Assembly: GCA_949987705.1 (NCBI GenBank)
Contig: OX465283.1
Coordinates: 90,215,313 to 90,279,312, forward strand
Direction: 5' to 3'
DNA: 64,000 nucleotides
From: Thereva unica
Lineage: Eukaryota; Arthropoda; Insecta; Diptera; Therevidae
Shown: piece by piece, positions 32,301 through 43,824 of the stretch
Layout: each line of letters opens with the position of its first letter
How positions within the stretch are numbered: position 1 is the first letter of the stretch
Translations under genes and position numbers: made by a program
Notes under the pieces: model-generated
Databases searched by the model: none
Told to the model about the DNA's origin: nothing
What the model saw: only the letters and a program-made list of their open reading frames with translations

Positions 32301-32622
32301 GGGGGTATTTAGACGCTGCCATAAGTGTGCTGAGCAAAACCGGTTTTATTCAACCCCTCGGAACACACACGGGGCGTAATTGTGTTTAGAACATTTGAAA
32401 GCTTTACAGGAACGTTTAAATGTATTGTAAATAAAATTCACTTGTCAGACAAAAACAGAGCTAAAGAAAACAAGAGATAGAAGTAACATTTTATATGTGT
32501 GTAAGTTTTCACGCGTTTGTTTTTGCTTGAAAAATGTTTCGTTAAGTTCTTCAGCTCCATTCCCTCTCTCATCTATAAAACCGGTTTTACTAGCCATGAA
32601 TTTGCACCGTCTGAATACCCCC
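32301..32622. mobile_element. MITE Y (322 bp)
   Basis: Ends GGGGGTATTTAGACGCTGC and inverted GGGGGTATTCAGACGGTGC, with target duplication AAT (32298-32300 and 32623-32625). The LTR sequence continues across the site. An internal ACCGGTTTTA motif appears on both arms. Confidence 0.8.
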
Positions 32623-32642
32623 AATCGTTGATTATGCTTTTT

Positions 32643-33504
32643 GAGCCAAATTACACGACCTATCACTTTCCCAGACTCACTTTGCAATCACTTCCAATAA
32701 ACCGGTTTTTTAGACAAGGGGGCGCAGGGAAGTGCATGTGTTGGTCTCACTTGTGAATCCACTGACATATAATAATGGACTGCTCATCTGAAATTATTCC
32801 ATACAAATTGATGGCACCCAAAAGTATAGTTGTCGCACTCATCCATAGACCCCCAAACTGACAGAAGCACTCAGAAGTAAAATCAGACCTGATTTTATAT
32901 TTTCCCTTTTGCACTAGTGATGTTTATATCTTTTGCTCTTTTCCCCATAGACCCCCGGATTTTGACATACAGAATGTCAGTTGCTAAAACAGGCGTTAAG
33001 AACTTAAATCAGATACACATAAAATTTGCAAATTAATGAAAAAAAGGCATTTTAAAAGGTGAAAAAGTGAAAATTGTGTTTATTAATTTTTTTAAACAAA
33101 ATATTTGTGTTATTTTAATGTTTTAAGTACGTATTTAAAAAAATGTAAATTTCAAAAGTGATTCCGTTGTTTACATGAGGTGAAAAAAGGTTTGTAGCCT
33201 ATGGAACAAATTGGTGCCATGAAAAATTCCTCATGTGCTGTCCATTCTATATGTCAGTGTGTGAATCCAAGAAAAATTTCGGTCTCACAGCAAATTACAC
33301 TAACACAAGCATAACTTTCTTCACTGGGACTGCGATAATTATAAGAATTTTTGTTGGTTTGTGCACAACCACATAGGCAATAGAATTGTTACACGGAAAA
33401 GAGGCAAAAATTTAAATGCACCGTGTAATACTCACCGTGTAATACTCAATATACACAGACAGGTTTGACGTGAGTCCCAAGTGAATGGCTGTGTAATTTC
33501 ACTC
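32643..33504. mobile_element. MITE Z1, containing M3
   Basis: Ends GAGCCAAATTACACGACC and inverted GAGTGAAATTACACAGCC, with TTT on both sides (32640-32642 and 33505-33507). M3 is inserted at 32760. The same family is at 43087-43416. Confidence 0.75.
32760..33259. mobile_element. hAT-like MITE M3 (500 bp)
   Basis: Ends CACTGACATATA and inverted CACTGACATATAG, with an exact 8-bp duplication TGTGAATC (32752-32759 and 33260-33267). It is a longer variant than M1 and M2, sharing the terminal ~60 bp. Confidence 0.85.
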
Positions 33505-33518
33505 TTTAACCAACAGAT

Positions 33519-33950
33519 CATGGAGTCTATACAAGGAGATATAACTCTTACGGGAAAAATAACCGGAAATGGATGGGTAGCAGAAACTAAACTTCAAGTT
33601 CATTGTTTGCCACAGATGTCGCCTAAAGCTGACGTGCCCCACATGAAGTTTGCTGAATTTTACCCGAAAATGAAGCAATGCAAAAAAAATTCATTGGAAA
33701 ATATTAAAAATTCATTGGAAAATTCATAAATTGGTTAAATACGAAAAATGATATCGATATAAATCCAATTTAGAAGCTGATTTTTTAAGTTAGGCGTAAA
33801 CATAAAATATCCTAGCAGATAACGGACTTTGCCATCAACCGGATGAATATACTCGGCCATGTTTTTTGGGGTACATGTGACTGTGGCGCCCTCACTCAAT
33901 CAAACAAAATTTGACAACACGGAGTTTTAACTCCTTGTCTAGGCCCCATG
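33519..33950. mobile_element. hAT-like MITE W1 (432 bp)
   Basis: Ends CATGGAGTCTATACAAGG and inverted CATGGGGCCTAGACAAGG. The flanks CAACAGAT and AAACAGAT match at 7 of 8 bases. A sister copy with a perfect 8-bp duplication is at 55820-56558. Confidence 0.75.
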
Positions 33951-33965
33951 AAACAGATGATCACA

Positions 33966-34402
33966 ATAGGTGCGTTCTTTTCCTACTATTTAGTATTTGT
34001 GAGCAGAGCAGAAAAGGAACGCAAAATATTCTTATTTGAGTAAGTTACTTTAAACTTTCCAAATAAAAAATTCTCAAAAGAAGAATTTGTGACACAATGG
34101 AGAAATTAATGCGATAATTTCTAAAGTAAAACGAAAGATAATAAATTTTGATAATTATACGACTGAAGTTTTATTTATGGACGTTTTTATATGAGCAAAT
34201 CAACTCGACACAAATAAAAGCCATCTAGCGGGTAATGGCGTAAGTGAAAATAATTCACAATAGGCTCGAAATGGCCGCTTTCCCCCTAGCGGATTTCAAT
34301 TGTGTAATTGCAAGTGCTATCTACTCGTTTATAAGAGCAAGTGTAGTTGCTAGTATGCCAGTGTAAAAAATAGTAAAAATTAGCAGAAAAGGAACACAGC
34401 TA
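33966..34402. mobile_element. MITE V (~437 bp)
   Basis: Inverted ends share TTCTTTTCCTACTATTTAG versus TTCCTTTTCTGCTAATTTT. The edge lies where the Gypsy-1 LTR meets the Gypsy-3 relic. The target duplication is not certain (TA possible). Confidence 0.55.
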
Positions 34403-34403
34403 T

Positions 34404-35773
34404 TATCATATTCTGTAGTCTTTTTGGCGCTTGTGTTAATGGTTTTTTGAAAATGTTTATAAGTGGTGAATGATCTGTTTCTATTATTACGTTTTGTCTT
34501 CCACATATGTATTTGTCAAAACGTTTACATGCGAATAAGTCAGCTAACATTTCTTTTTCTATGTGCGTATCTCTTTTGAGTTTCTGATAATGTTTTCGAT
34601 GGGTATGCTACTGGTAAATCGTTTTGCAGTAATTCACTGCCTAGTGCAAATGATGATGCATCTGTTTGTATTTTGACAGGTTTTGTTACGTCATAGTACT
34701 GTAAGGCTGGCTCCACACCGAAGCAAGCAAAGAGCTTTTGCTTTAGCAATCAAACATCTCTGCTCGCTATCAACCCACACTGGAGAAAGAAAAAGAGTGG
34801 CAAAGCAAGGACCCGACTAACATCACGAAGCACAGTTTTTTGTGATTGCAAAGAGAATTTGTTTTCTTTCTCTGGTGTGGGCTTCTCCATTTAAAATATA
34901 TGCAATGAAGTACATACGGTTATCTTCGTAAACACAAAGCAAAGCACATCATTTTTGCTTGCATTTGGTGTGGGTAACACCGTATACTTCCTGCGTATCT
35001 AGTTCACGAAGCAAAATTTCTTTGCTTCTCTTTGTTAGCTTTTTCTCTGCTTGCTGGAATGTGGGCTTTCTCACATTTATTACACATATTTTATATCACA
35101 GAGCAGAAAAAAACACTTTTCTGTGTTTTGCTTGTTTCGGTGTGGAGCCAGCCTAAGACTGGTGTTTCTGTGACCATCTTTTTCAATTGTTAAAATGTTG
35201 TTTGCTGTTCCTTTTCCCACTTAAAGTCATTTTTTATATGTGTTATTCGTCGTAATGGTTCTGTAATATTTGATATGTTTAGTAAAAATCTACTTATGTA
35301 TGTAACCATTCCTAGGAATCGTAATGTTTCTTGCTTGTTTTCTGGTTCTGGCATTTCTGTAATTGCGTTAATTATCTCTTTGTTTGGTTCGACACCTCTG
35401 GCTGACAATATAAGTATGTCCAAAAAATTTGATTTTCGTTTGACGTAGTTTGATTTTATCCTTGTTGATTTTAAAATTCTTTTCTTTAAGTCTTATTAGT
35501 AAGTTTTTTAAATTTCTATGGTGATCTATTAGGGCTTCTTGTTGATTTTTGCCTCTACCATAGACTAATATATCATCGGCTATACAGACCACTCCGTTTA
35601 AACCGGATATTACTTCGTTTTGTTTTTATTGGAAAATCTCCATAGCTGGCTTTAAACCAAACGGTAGCCTGAGAAATCTATATTTAACAAATGGTGACCA
35701 GAATGACGTTAACTTGCTGCTCCCATCGTCCAGTTCCAATTGCCAGAAACCACGTTTTGCGTCTAATGGTAGG
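34404..35773 (-). pseudogene. Gypsy-3 Pol relic, RT and RNase H
   Basis: Minus-strand pieces give WQLEL, FVKYRFLRLPFGLKP, IADDILVYGRGKN, KFFGHTY, KIQTDASSFALGSELLQ and TDHSPL. This is the RT to RNase H order of gypsy Pol, distinct from Gypsy-1 and Gypsy-2. Stops and frameshifts show it is old. A MITE sits at 34705-35153. The N-terminal RT part continues at 40974-41102 beyond another insertion. Confidence 0.8.
34705..35153. mobile_element. PIF/Harbinger-like MITE H (449 bp)
   Basis: Ends GGCTGGCTCCACACCGAAGC and inverted GGCTGGCTCCACACCGAAAC, with target duplication TAA (34702-34704 and 35154-35156). Removing it makes the Gypsy-3 frame continuous. The TAA target and GG start fit PIF/Harbinger. 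Confidence 0.85.
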
Positions 35774-36313
35774 AGTGTTTCATTTTCCTGGTGTACCTAC
35801 ACCGGTGTAGTTCCAACTACCCCAGCTCATATATTGGAGTAAATGATTAGTGTAATTATGATTTTTTTGCAACAGATGGCGCCTTAAAAATTTTGTGGAA
35901 ATTGTATTGACTTTTTCGGTTATGTCATTAAAATTTCGGTTAATAAAAATTATCGCACGGTTTTTGTTGAAGTTATCATTCAAAATAGCATTGTTTATCT
36001 CAGAGAAAATAAAAAATTTTAAAGAATTAAATATGTCCAATGGTAAGAAAAAAATACGGAAACTCACTGACATATAGTAATGGACTGCTAAATAAGCAAA
36101 ATCCCATACCATAGTGGCACCAAAAACTATTGCTGACTCGCTCCCACGTTAAATTCCTATGAACTGTAATCGTCAGCGCATATCAGCGATGTAAACATAA
36201 TAAGAAAAAAATTAGACAGGTATAGTTTTCGTTCTTCTGCCTCACTCTTGAGCTATTTTAAAAAGTCCGTTAAACAGGGAAAATAACTGTCACAGTTTTG
36301 GAATAAATACATT

Positions 36314-36542
36314 TGTGAACAACCGAATTCGAATTGAGTTTAATTATCATTTAGACATTTACATGTATCTATTATTGTATAACAGTTTTGTATTTTTGCA
36401 TGTAAACAAGTCACTAACATTTTATATTTGTATAACCCTGGCACTCTGGTGATATACCGAGCGAGTGTGGTGTCACGCTGCAGAAGTGAACAATAAAGTT
36501 AAAATAGAATTTAATCCGGCTTTTATTAACCCATCTTCTACA
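36314..36542 (+). repeat. Copia 5' LTR
   Basis: TGTGAACAACCG to TCTTCTACA, with AATAAA near 36490-36495. Confidence 0.9.
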
Positions 36543-36558
36543 GGTTATGGGCCCAGGC
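36543..36558 (+). promoter_or_regulatory. Copia primer binding site, initiator tRNA-Met half type
   Basis: GGTTATGGGCCCAGG directly follows the LTR. From memory this matches the copia primer site, which pairs with an internal segment of initiator tRNA-Met rather than the CCA end. Confidence 0.75.
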
Positions 36559-36887
36559 ATAAACAGATGAAAATTAAGATTTTAAAAATCAAGAGCAAAA
36601 GGTATTTAGTTGAAATAAAAGGAGATATTAAAATCGTGACACGAAAGTGCGCGTGGATACAAGTGGATACAAGAAACAAAGGTCGTGACACGAAAGTGCA
36701 CGTGAAAGCACCGATAATATCAACCTGTAAGATTTTGTGAAGTTGAGATCAGAGAAAAGTGCGGGCGTATTAAAAATAAAAAAAAATATAATAAAAAAGG
36801 AGAAAAATAACTTAACCTCAAATTAAAGTAAAACTTTGCGCACAAAAATTCGAGGTATATTTATACACAGTTACATTAAAAATAAAA

Positions 36888-39800
36888 ATGGAGAACAGTT
36901 TTATCTCAACAAACATCATTCAACTTAATTGTGAAAATTTTGAAGTTTGGAAAATCCGTTTCGAATCCGTATTACAACTTAAAGAAATAGACCATGTGCT
37001 TACAGAAGATACCCCCCAAGCTCAAGCAGAAGGTTATCAAGAATTCACAAAAGCGGATAAAAAGGCGAAAGCTCTCTTAATTCAATCTGTATCGGATGAT
37101 TTCTTATCGCTTATTACTGATAAAACCACCTGTAAAGCTGCTTTTGAAACAATAACCAATAGATTTCAGAAATCGGGACTATTAGGAACTATACAACTAA
37201 AACGAGAAATACAAGGGATGACACATAATCTCAAAGGTGATTTACATACATTTCTACTTAAATTTGAAAATTGTTGTAGGAAATTATCAAACGTCATATG
37301 TACCATGAAGGACGATGAAAAAATCGCGCAGTTACTAATTTCAATGCCAAATGAATTTGCAAATGCGGTTACAGCGATCGAAACGATAACAGCGAAAGAT
37401 CCGGATATTAAATATGAATTCGTAAAGAATCGATTATTGGATGAAGAGATGAAACTTAAAGAATTGGACAAAAGAGATAGCACAACAAATAGTGAAAGTG
37501 TAGCGTTCATAACTTGCTATAAATGCGGGAAGCAAGGACACATCAAAAGAAATTGCAGATCCAACTGGGGCAAAAAGCAGACATACTATCGAAAACAAGA
37601 TGAAAACAGCGATGGTAGAAGCTGGAGAAGAAATAATACTCAACATTCAACAAGAGCAAATAGAAATACATTTTCATCTGCCAAAACTGTCGAAAGACAA
37701 GAATATTCTACTGATGACGACGAAAGAATCGCGTTCTATAACACAAAAGAAGACAATGATGCAGTAAGTAGCAATTCTGGCACCAAACTAATAACTTTCG
37801 TTTTAGACTCGGGATCAACCGATTATTTAATTAAAATAGAATTTAAAGATCAAATGGAAAATGTACAAGAACTCGATAAACCGGTATATATCACAGTAGC
37901 AAAAGCAAACTCATGCTTAATTGCTGAATGGGCAGGAGATTTAAATATGACAATAAAGAACAACAACATTATTGTAAAAGATGTACTCATTGTGAAGGAT
38001 TTAAAAAGAAATATTTTGTCAATTAAAAAACTAGAAGGAAAAGGAATATATTTAACATTCAACGACGGATATGCAAGAATGTACGATAAAAGAAATAAGT
38101 TGATAGCGTCAACAAATAGAAACAAAAGATTATATGAAATTACATGTAATATCAAAGAAAAATGCAATGAAGTCAATCACGCACAGGAAGAAGAAATTTC
38201 AATTAAAAACATGCAAGGAAGCCTATTGTGGCATAAGAGACTGGGACATAGCTCACACATCAAGTTTGACTGTATATGTGAAGTATGCATAAAGTCAAAA
38301 TCACATAAACAACCACATCTAATGCATCGCCCATCAACACAACATCCACTCCAAAGAATTCACATGGATCTATGTGGACCAATTCAACCCATAGGACGAA
38401 AGGGTGAAAAATACTTTTTGGTAATAGTAGATGACTATTCGCATCATACAGTCGTGTATCCCATAAAAGAAAAATCTGAAGCAATGAATAAAATAAGCGA
38501 ATACAAAGAAGCATACGAAAATCAATGGAATCATAGAATTAAAACGATTCGCTGCGACGGAGGGAAAGAATTTGTTAATAAGTATTTGCAATCGATTAAA
38601 TCAATAAATTATGAGATTACACCAGCTTATACTCACTCTCTAAATGGTGTAGCTGAACGAATTATCAGAACTATAACGGAAATGGGTAGATCAATGATAA
38701 TCGAATCAAATGTTTCCATAAATCTATGTCCAGATGCAGTTCAATACGCCGCATACATATTAAATCGTTTACCAAGTCGGGCAATAGATAATCAAATACC
38801 AGTAAATAAATTAAATCAAAAGTTATCATACAAGAAAATACACATTTTTGGATGTAAAGCGCATGCACTAATTGAAAAAGAATTCCGCAATCGATTCGAC
38901 CCGAAAACAAAAGAATTATTATTCGTGGGAATAACGAATACAGGATATTTACTATTCGATCCTGAAAGAAACAGAACTTATATTAGAACTAATGTTAAAT
39001 TCATGGAAAACTTTCACAACAATCGAGCAATAAATATACAAATTAATGAAAACGACAATTTAGATATACCAATTCAGAACAATGAAAATTCAAACAACAA
39101 TGAACTTCCGAAACAACAAGAAACAAACGAACACACCAATAATGAGATACCACCTACAGATGCAAGTGTACATGCAAGGAATAAACGAATTCCAAAAGTA
39201 CCTAATTATCTCAAAGATTATGAAGTATATTCAACCGAAACAGATGAAGAACCGGATACCAACATCACATTTCATACGTAGAACCGTGCCTTTATATATC
39301 CGAAAGCAATCCAAAAACTTACATACTAAATTACGTCGATGATATACTAATGAGCTCAGCGGATAAAAATTACATACACAAATTAAAAGAAGAAATTCAA
39401 AAGAAATTCACCATAAATGACATAGGAGCAATTAAAAACTTTATTGGATTTGAAATTAAACAAAATACAAAGGAAATTCGTATCAATCAGAAAAGACATA
39501 TAAACACCCTAATTATGGAAAACAATATTAACACTGTACAACCAGACATACCCCAATGGAAGCAAATGCAAAACATAAGAAAGCACCTGAAGATTTCAAA
39601 GCGGATCAAGCGACAATCTACCTCTACAGAAAGGTCATTGGCTCACTACTCTACATATCCAACGGAAGTCGACCAGATATTACTTACAGTGTTAATTACC
39701 TAGCCAGATACCAACAGAATCCTACAGAAGAACATATGACAGGAATTAAACGAATTTTGCATTACTTGAGTGGTACAATAAATTATGAATTAATATACAG

Positions 39801-40362
39801 AAGAACAACAGTCGAAACATCAAAAATCATCGTTTATGCCGATGCTTCTCATGGAGAAAATCAAGACGATCGAAAAAGTACTACCGGATACTGCATTTTA
39901 CTAGATGGAAATATGATACTATGGAAATCGCAGAAGCAACAAACTGTAGCTCTATCATCATGCGAAGCCGAATACATCGCTATGTCAGAATCTGTTCGTG
40001 CAGCAAAATACATAAGACAATTATATCAAGAAATGGGACTAACGACTGGATACATACAACTATTAAATGACAATTTAGCAGCCCTAAAAATCGCCAATAA
40101 TGAAGAATCGAAAAGAAACAGATGGATAGACATAAAATATCATTTTTTAAAGGAAAATATCGAATCAGGAGAAATAGTTACATCATTATGTACCAACTGA
40201 CGAAAACTTAGCGGACATGATGACCAAGCCTCTGGGATTCAAGAAATTCGAAATGTTCAGAAGACTTACAGGGCTACAACCAGAAGAAAACCCGAAAGAC
40301 GACAACTCGCCACTTTCTACAACATCCCAGAAGATAAAAAATTTTACTCGCCAAGAAAATTA
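36888..40362 (+). pseudogene. Copia Gag-Pol with RT deletion
   Basis: Gag starts at the ATG at 36888. A CCHC knuckle CYKCGKQGHIKRNC follows, then protease LDSGSTDYL and integrase WHKRLGHSSHIKF with CEVCIKSK. The core motifs are MDLCGP, IRCDGGKEF and LNGVAERIIRT. The frame stops at 39281. Beyond it RT resumes only at LNYVDDILMS, so most of RT is deleted. RNase H shows YADASH, DRKSTTGYC and LSSCEAEY. Frameshifts lie near 39553 and 40185. The spacing between the zinc-finger histidines and cysteines is unusually short. It cannot make active RT and would need a helper. Confidence 0.9.
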
Positions 40363-40389
40363 GGTGTTAGCCACTTTTAAGAAGGGGAG

Positions 40390-40618
40390 TGTGAACAACC
40401 GAATTCGAATTGAGTTTAATTATCATTTAGACATTTACATATATCTATTATTGTATAACAGTTTTGTATTTTTGCATGTAAACAAGTCACTAACATTTTA
40501 TATTTGTATAACCCTGGCACTCTGGTGATATACCGAGCGAGTGTGGTGCCACGCTGCAGAAGTGAACAATAAAGTTAAAATAGAATTTAATCCGGCTTTT
40601 ATTAACCCATCTTCTACA
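40390..40618 (+). repeat. Copia 3' LTR
   Basis: Same sequence as the 5' LTR apart from two substitutions (ACATATATC for ACATGTATC; GGTGCC for GGTGTC). Confidence 0.9.
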
Positions 40619-40973
40619 ACATTTATTTAACATTTAAAAACTGCTAATAAATAGAAATGAGTGGAGGGAATTTCTATTAATTATAACAGACATCTTATCA
40701 CTTATTTTCGCCTAAATTCGAAGAAAATTTATTTGTTTACATGAAAAAGGTTTTCTATTTCTGGAGAAAAATTGTGCCATTCAGCATTGTCAATCAGCAG
40801 TCCATTACTATATGTCAGTGCGGAAACTTTCCAGATCCCACTTGCCAAATTTCAGCAGTGCTATTGTGATTCTTATTTTAAGGTTTTAAACCACACTCAA
40901 ATAAAAAAATGCGTTTCATTTTCCATCTACTCCAAAGTACACTGGTGTATGTACACCAGGAAAATGAAACACT

Positions 40974-41102
40974 TTAGATGTGAATATTTTTGCATCTGCC
41001 AGTCCCGTTAATATTTCTTCTATCGTTGGTAATTGATATTTTATGTTTTTTAGTGCTTCGTTCAAATGTTCTTCAATACAGATTCTGAGCTTGTTATTTT
41101 TC
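40974..41102 (-). pseudogene. Gypsy-3 RT N-terminal piece
   Basis: The minus strand reads KKNNKLRICI, then HLNEALKN, YQLPTIEEILTGLADAKIF, the segment before the palm domain. It is cut on the right by a Q MITE. Confidence 0.75.
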
Positions 41103-41786
41103 TTTACTATAGTAAATCACGAGGTAAGCTGTGGTTATGCTACATCACTTCACTTAACCACGAAAGTTTATGTTTAACCATGGAGGTTTTTGAACGCACC
41201 GTGGTTAACTACGTGGTACAGAAAATTTAAAAAACAATTTCCATAAAATAGTGTCGGCTATTTGCCTCAATTATTTCCAATAATTATTTATTTAAAATAA
41301 TCTCACAAATCCCACTTTGATTTGTTCATTATTAAGCTTAAAACAAATGTCAAAAAATTGTATTTATTATTTTTCTTCTTAACTATCGCTAACCATGCTC
41401 CCGAGCATGGTTAAAATTTAACTACACCATGGTTAACCCGGGAGAGATATCGTTTCTCAGCAACCATCTCGGTGAGAACGCATCACTTGGCTAAATGTTT
41501 GAAACAGACCCTTCGCAAAACTTGAACAAATTTCACTACGCCTATGTCCGGGTTAGACAATGTATTTTGTTGTTGTGGTTGAAGTCTTGCTCCCAAGTGC
41601 TTCCCTCAAATCCGTGTACATGTACGCTATTTTCGGTTCCTTATCTTCTCTATTCAAAGACGGGAGTTTTTGAACGCCAAAAAGTTATGCTCGTGGTTAT
41701 GTTGTATTTAACCACGGAGTTTTTGAACGACAAAAGTTTACCTTAGTTAACCATGGTTAACCATAGTAAGGTTTTTGAACGCGCTC
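41103..41786. mobile_element. Q-family MITE, left end truncated, with internal insert
   Basis: It matches Q1 and Q2 from TTACTATAGTAAA and ends GAACGCGCTC at 41786. About 220 bp (41441-41660) not found in Q1 or Q2 are inserted within it. Confidence 0.7.
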
Positions 41787-42165
41787 CTGATGAGTTATCT
41801 AAAATAAAATCTTGCCCCCAGAAGTGAGCTTTTTACACGGTGTCACTTCGAAATCTAATCAGCTGATCCCCCTGAATTTTGCGTTGGGTCTCTTAAAGTA
41901 AACAAAGAAATTCAAGCAAATAAAATTTACATTTTTTGGACTATTTATCACAGTGATTTACATATATATTAATGTGAATATCTAATATATGTGTTTAGGA
42001 ACTATTTTATTTAGCACATTCACCTAAAAAACGATTTTCTCGCGCAAATTTCGATTTATTCCTACATTCACAAACTGCACATTTCATTGTTCTTTTTTTC
42101 ACAGAAAATTCACTCGCTAGAACTTTAATTACACTTTAAACTATTCTTTATACTTTCTTTCTTTT
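41787..42165. other. No recognised gene
   Basis: AT-rich sequence between the Q copy and S1. No protein similarity or inverted ends were recognised. Confidence 0.4.
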
Positions 42166-43062
42166 TGACGTGACAACGTCTATTAAATCGGTTTAAGATA
42201 GGACGCGCGTGTGAAAATGTCCCGCACAATGTCCCGCACACAAAAAAAAATCATATCTCCGCACCCATACATGTTAGGGGGGTGGTTAATGGCTCAACAT
42301 TTTCGTTAATTTATCCTCTACACGGAAAAAAACCGGTGCGCCGGGCCACGGCGCTTCGCGCTGTGGCGATTATCACGTGACAACTACCATGTTGCTCGTT
42401 ATCTGTTATGCATTACATGCAATATATAATAAACACAATATACATATAATTTTGCAGTATTTTTATTTTTTTATTCGTTCTCAAATGTAACAATAGCCGT
42501 GTTTTTTTAATGAAATATATAGTTCTTCCCCATTCAAATCTGAAAACCCAGGTTTTATCGGAGTTCTTATCGAGGTTTTGGGAAATTTCTTAATTTTCAT
42601 ATTTCATACTTTCGGGGTTTGGCATGTTGTTTCGGGGGTTGGCATGTTGCATACTTTCGGTGGTCGGAGAGACGTAATTTAAAAATAAAAACAACAGGAA
42701 AGTGATGAGAGCAAATTTATAACAAATAATTGATTTTTTAGAAACATATTTATTATTTTCTAGCGAGGATTTCGTGTAACAGTGTAAAAAATAACTCTTA
42801 ACTTCCGTTTAATTTTGAAATTTTTAAGCATCGAAGTATGCGCTTTTATGAAATTTCCCTTGTCGTTTTTTTAATGAACTCGATGGAAGAACTATATAGT
42901 TCATTAAAAAAACGGCTAATGACAGCCACTACTACATACAGCGTCAGTCACGCCACTCGTTGCCACTACTACATGCAGCGTAAGCCACGCCCACACACAC
43001 GGTTATGCGACACTTTGTCGCTTGGGCATCCCGGCTAACCGTTTTATTAGACGTTGTCACGT
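42166..43062. mobile_element. S-family inverted-repeat element S1
   Basis: TTGACGTGACAACGTCTATT on the left pairs with the inverted TTGACGTGACAACGTCTAAT on the right. The target duplication was not resolved. A hairpin CCACGGCGC TTC GCGCTGTGG lies near 42346-42366. A smaller inverted-repeat element sits inside at 42496-42915. Confidence 0.6.
42496..42915. mobile_element. Nested MITE in S1
   Basis: GCCGTGTTTTTTTAATGAA pairs with the inverted GCCGTTTTTTTAATGAAC. Both arms extend through ATATAGTTCTTCC. Confidence 0.6.
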
Positions 43063-43086
43063 CAAAATACATTCATTCACCTTATT

Positions 43087-43416
43087 GAGGCAAATTACAC
43101 GGCATAACATTTCTTCCATCAACACTTCCAATAATTCCAATAAACCGGTTTTATAGGCAAAGGGTCGCGGGGAAGTTTGTTACTTGTGCATCCCAAAAAA
43201 TTCTCGACTGCACAGAGCAACACACTAACACAATCATAATTTCATTCTCGGGGCCTACGAAAATGACTTAGCTTAACTGACAGTTTGTACACAGCTACAT
43301 AGACAATAGAATTGTTACACGAAAAAATTCAGAACAGTCAGTTTATCGTGTAATTCGTATAACACGCACAAACCGGTTTGTTACAGCAGAAAGTGTTATG
43401 CCGTGTAACTCGCCTC
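43087..43416. mobile_element. MITE Z2 (330 bp)
   Basis: Ends GAGGCAAATTACACGGCATA and inverted GAGGCGAGTTACACGGCATA, with target duplication ATT (43084-43086 and 43417-43419). It is the family of Z1, with an ACCGGTTTTA motif inside. Confidence 0.8.
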
Positions 43417-43824
43417 ATTTACTGAGTTTCCATGAGAGTTCAACCAGAGTTGAACCCGAGTTGAACTCCATGGAAACAGTCACAGTCAAGAGTTTTCGTT
43501 AAAGATTTTCAACTCTGCTCAACTCAACGAAAATAGGTAGATTGAGCAGAGTTCACGCACACAACTACAAACGGGATTGTCAAATGTTAAAAAAGTCAAA
43601 ATGTCGCGCCTGTTTATAACATTTCTGTTATACAACGAACACAATAAATTAATTTTATGGTCCATGATCGCTATTTTATAATAACAAAAATATTACGTCA
43701 AATTTAAAAACAGCTGCTTGCTTAATACAAGTACACATTCAGCTGTTTGTACACAGGCAGAAAAGTCAGCCATGGAAACGCATAGAGTTGAGTCGTTGAG
43801 TTGAAGTGTCATTTCAACTCAACC

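Larger units (their letters stand above)
27600..33965 (-). repeat. Inverted Gypsy-1-family LTR broken by five insertions
   Basis: LTR pieces on the minus strand are 27600-27822, 31842-31853, 32268-32300, 32626-32642, 33508-33518 and a terminal scrap ending 33965. Each gap is an element with its own target duplication: copy B, X, Y, Z1 and W1. The pieces follow the intact LTR order seen at 7405-7563. About 15 bp are lost near the TGTGAT end. Confidence 0.8.
36314..40618 (+). mobile_element. Copia-type LTR retrotransposon with 5-bp target duplication
   Basis: Two 229-bp LTRs (36314-36542 and 40390-40618) differ at only two positions by eye. ACATT flanks both ends (36309-36313 and 40619-40623). 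The primer site follows the 5' LTR, and the purine tract AAGAAGGGGAG precedes the 3' LTR. The near-identical LTRs mark it as a recent insertion, but its gag-pol is internally deleted. Confidence 0.92.
36065..40820. mobile_element. hAT-like MITE M1, split by the copia element
   Basis: Ends CACTGACATATAGTAATGG on both sides, inverted, with the exact 8-bp duplication CGGAAACT (36057-36064 and 40821-40828). The copia insertion lies at 36314-40618. Confidence 0.85.
35774..40973. mobile_element. MITE G, split by M1 and copia
   Basis: A perfect 23-bp TIR starts AGTGTTTCATTTTCCTGG. The net length without M1 is about 435 bp. The target duplication is not clear. It interrupts Gypsy-3 RT. Confidence 0.75.

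Noticed and set aside
43087..43416. Regulatory promoter array from the ACCGGTTTTA motifs
   Set aside because: The motifs sit within MITE arms, and no gene start is near enough to support a promoter call.
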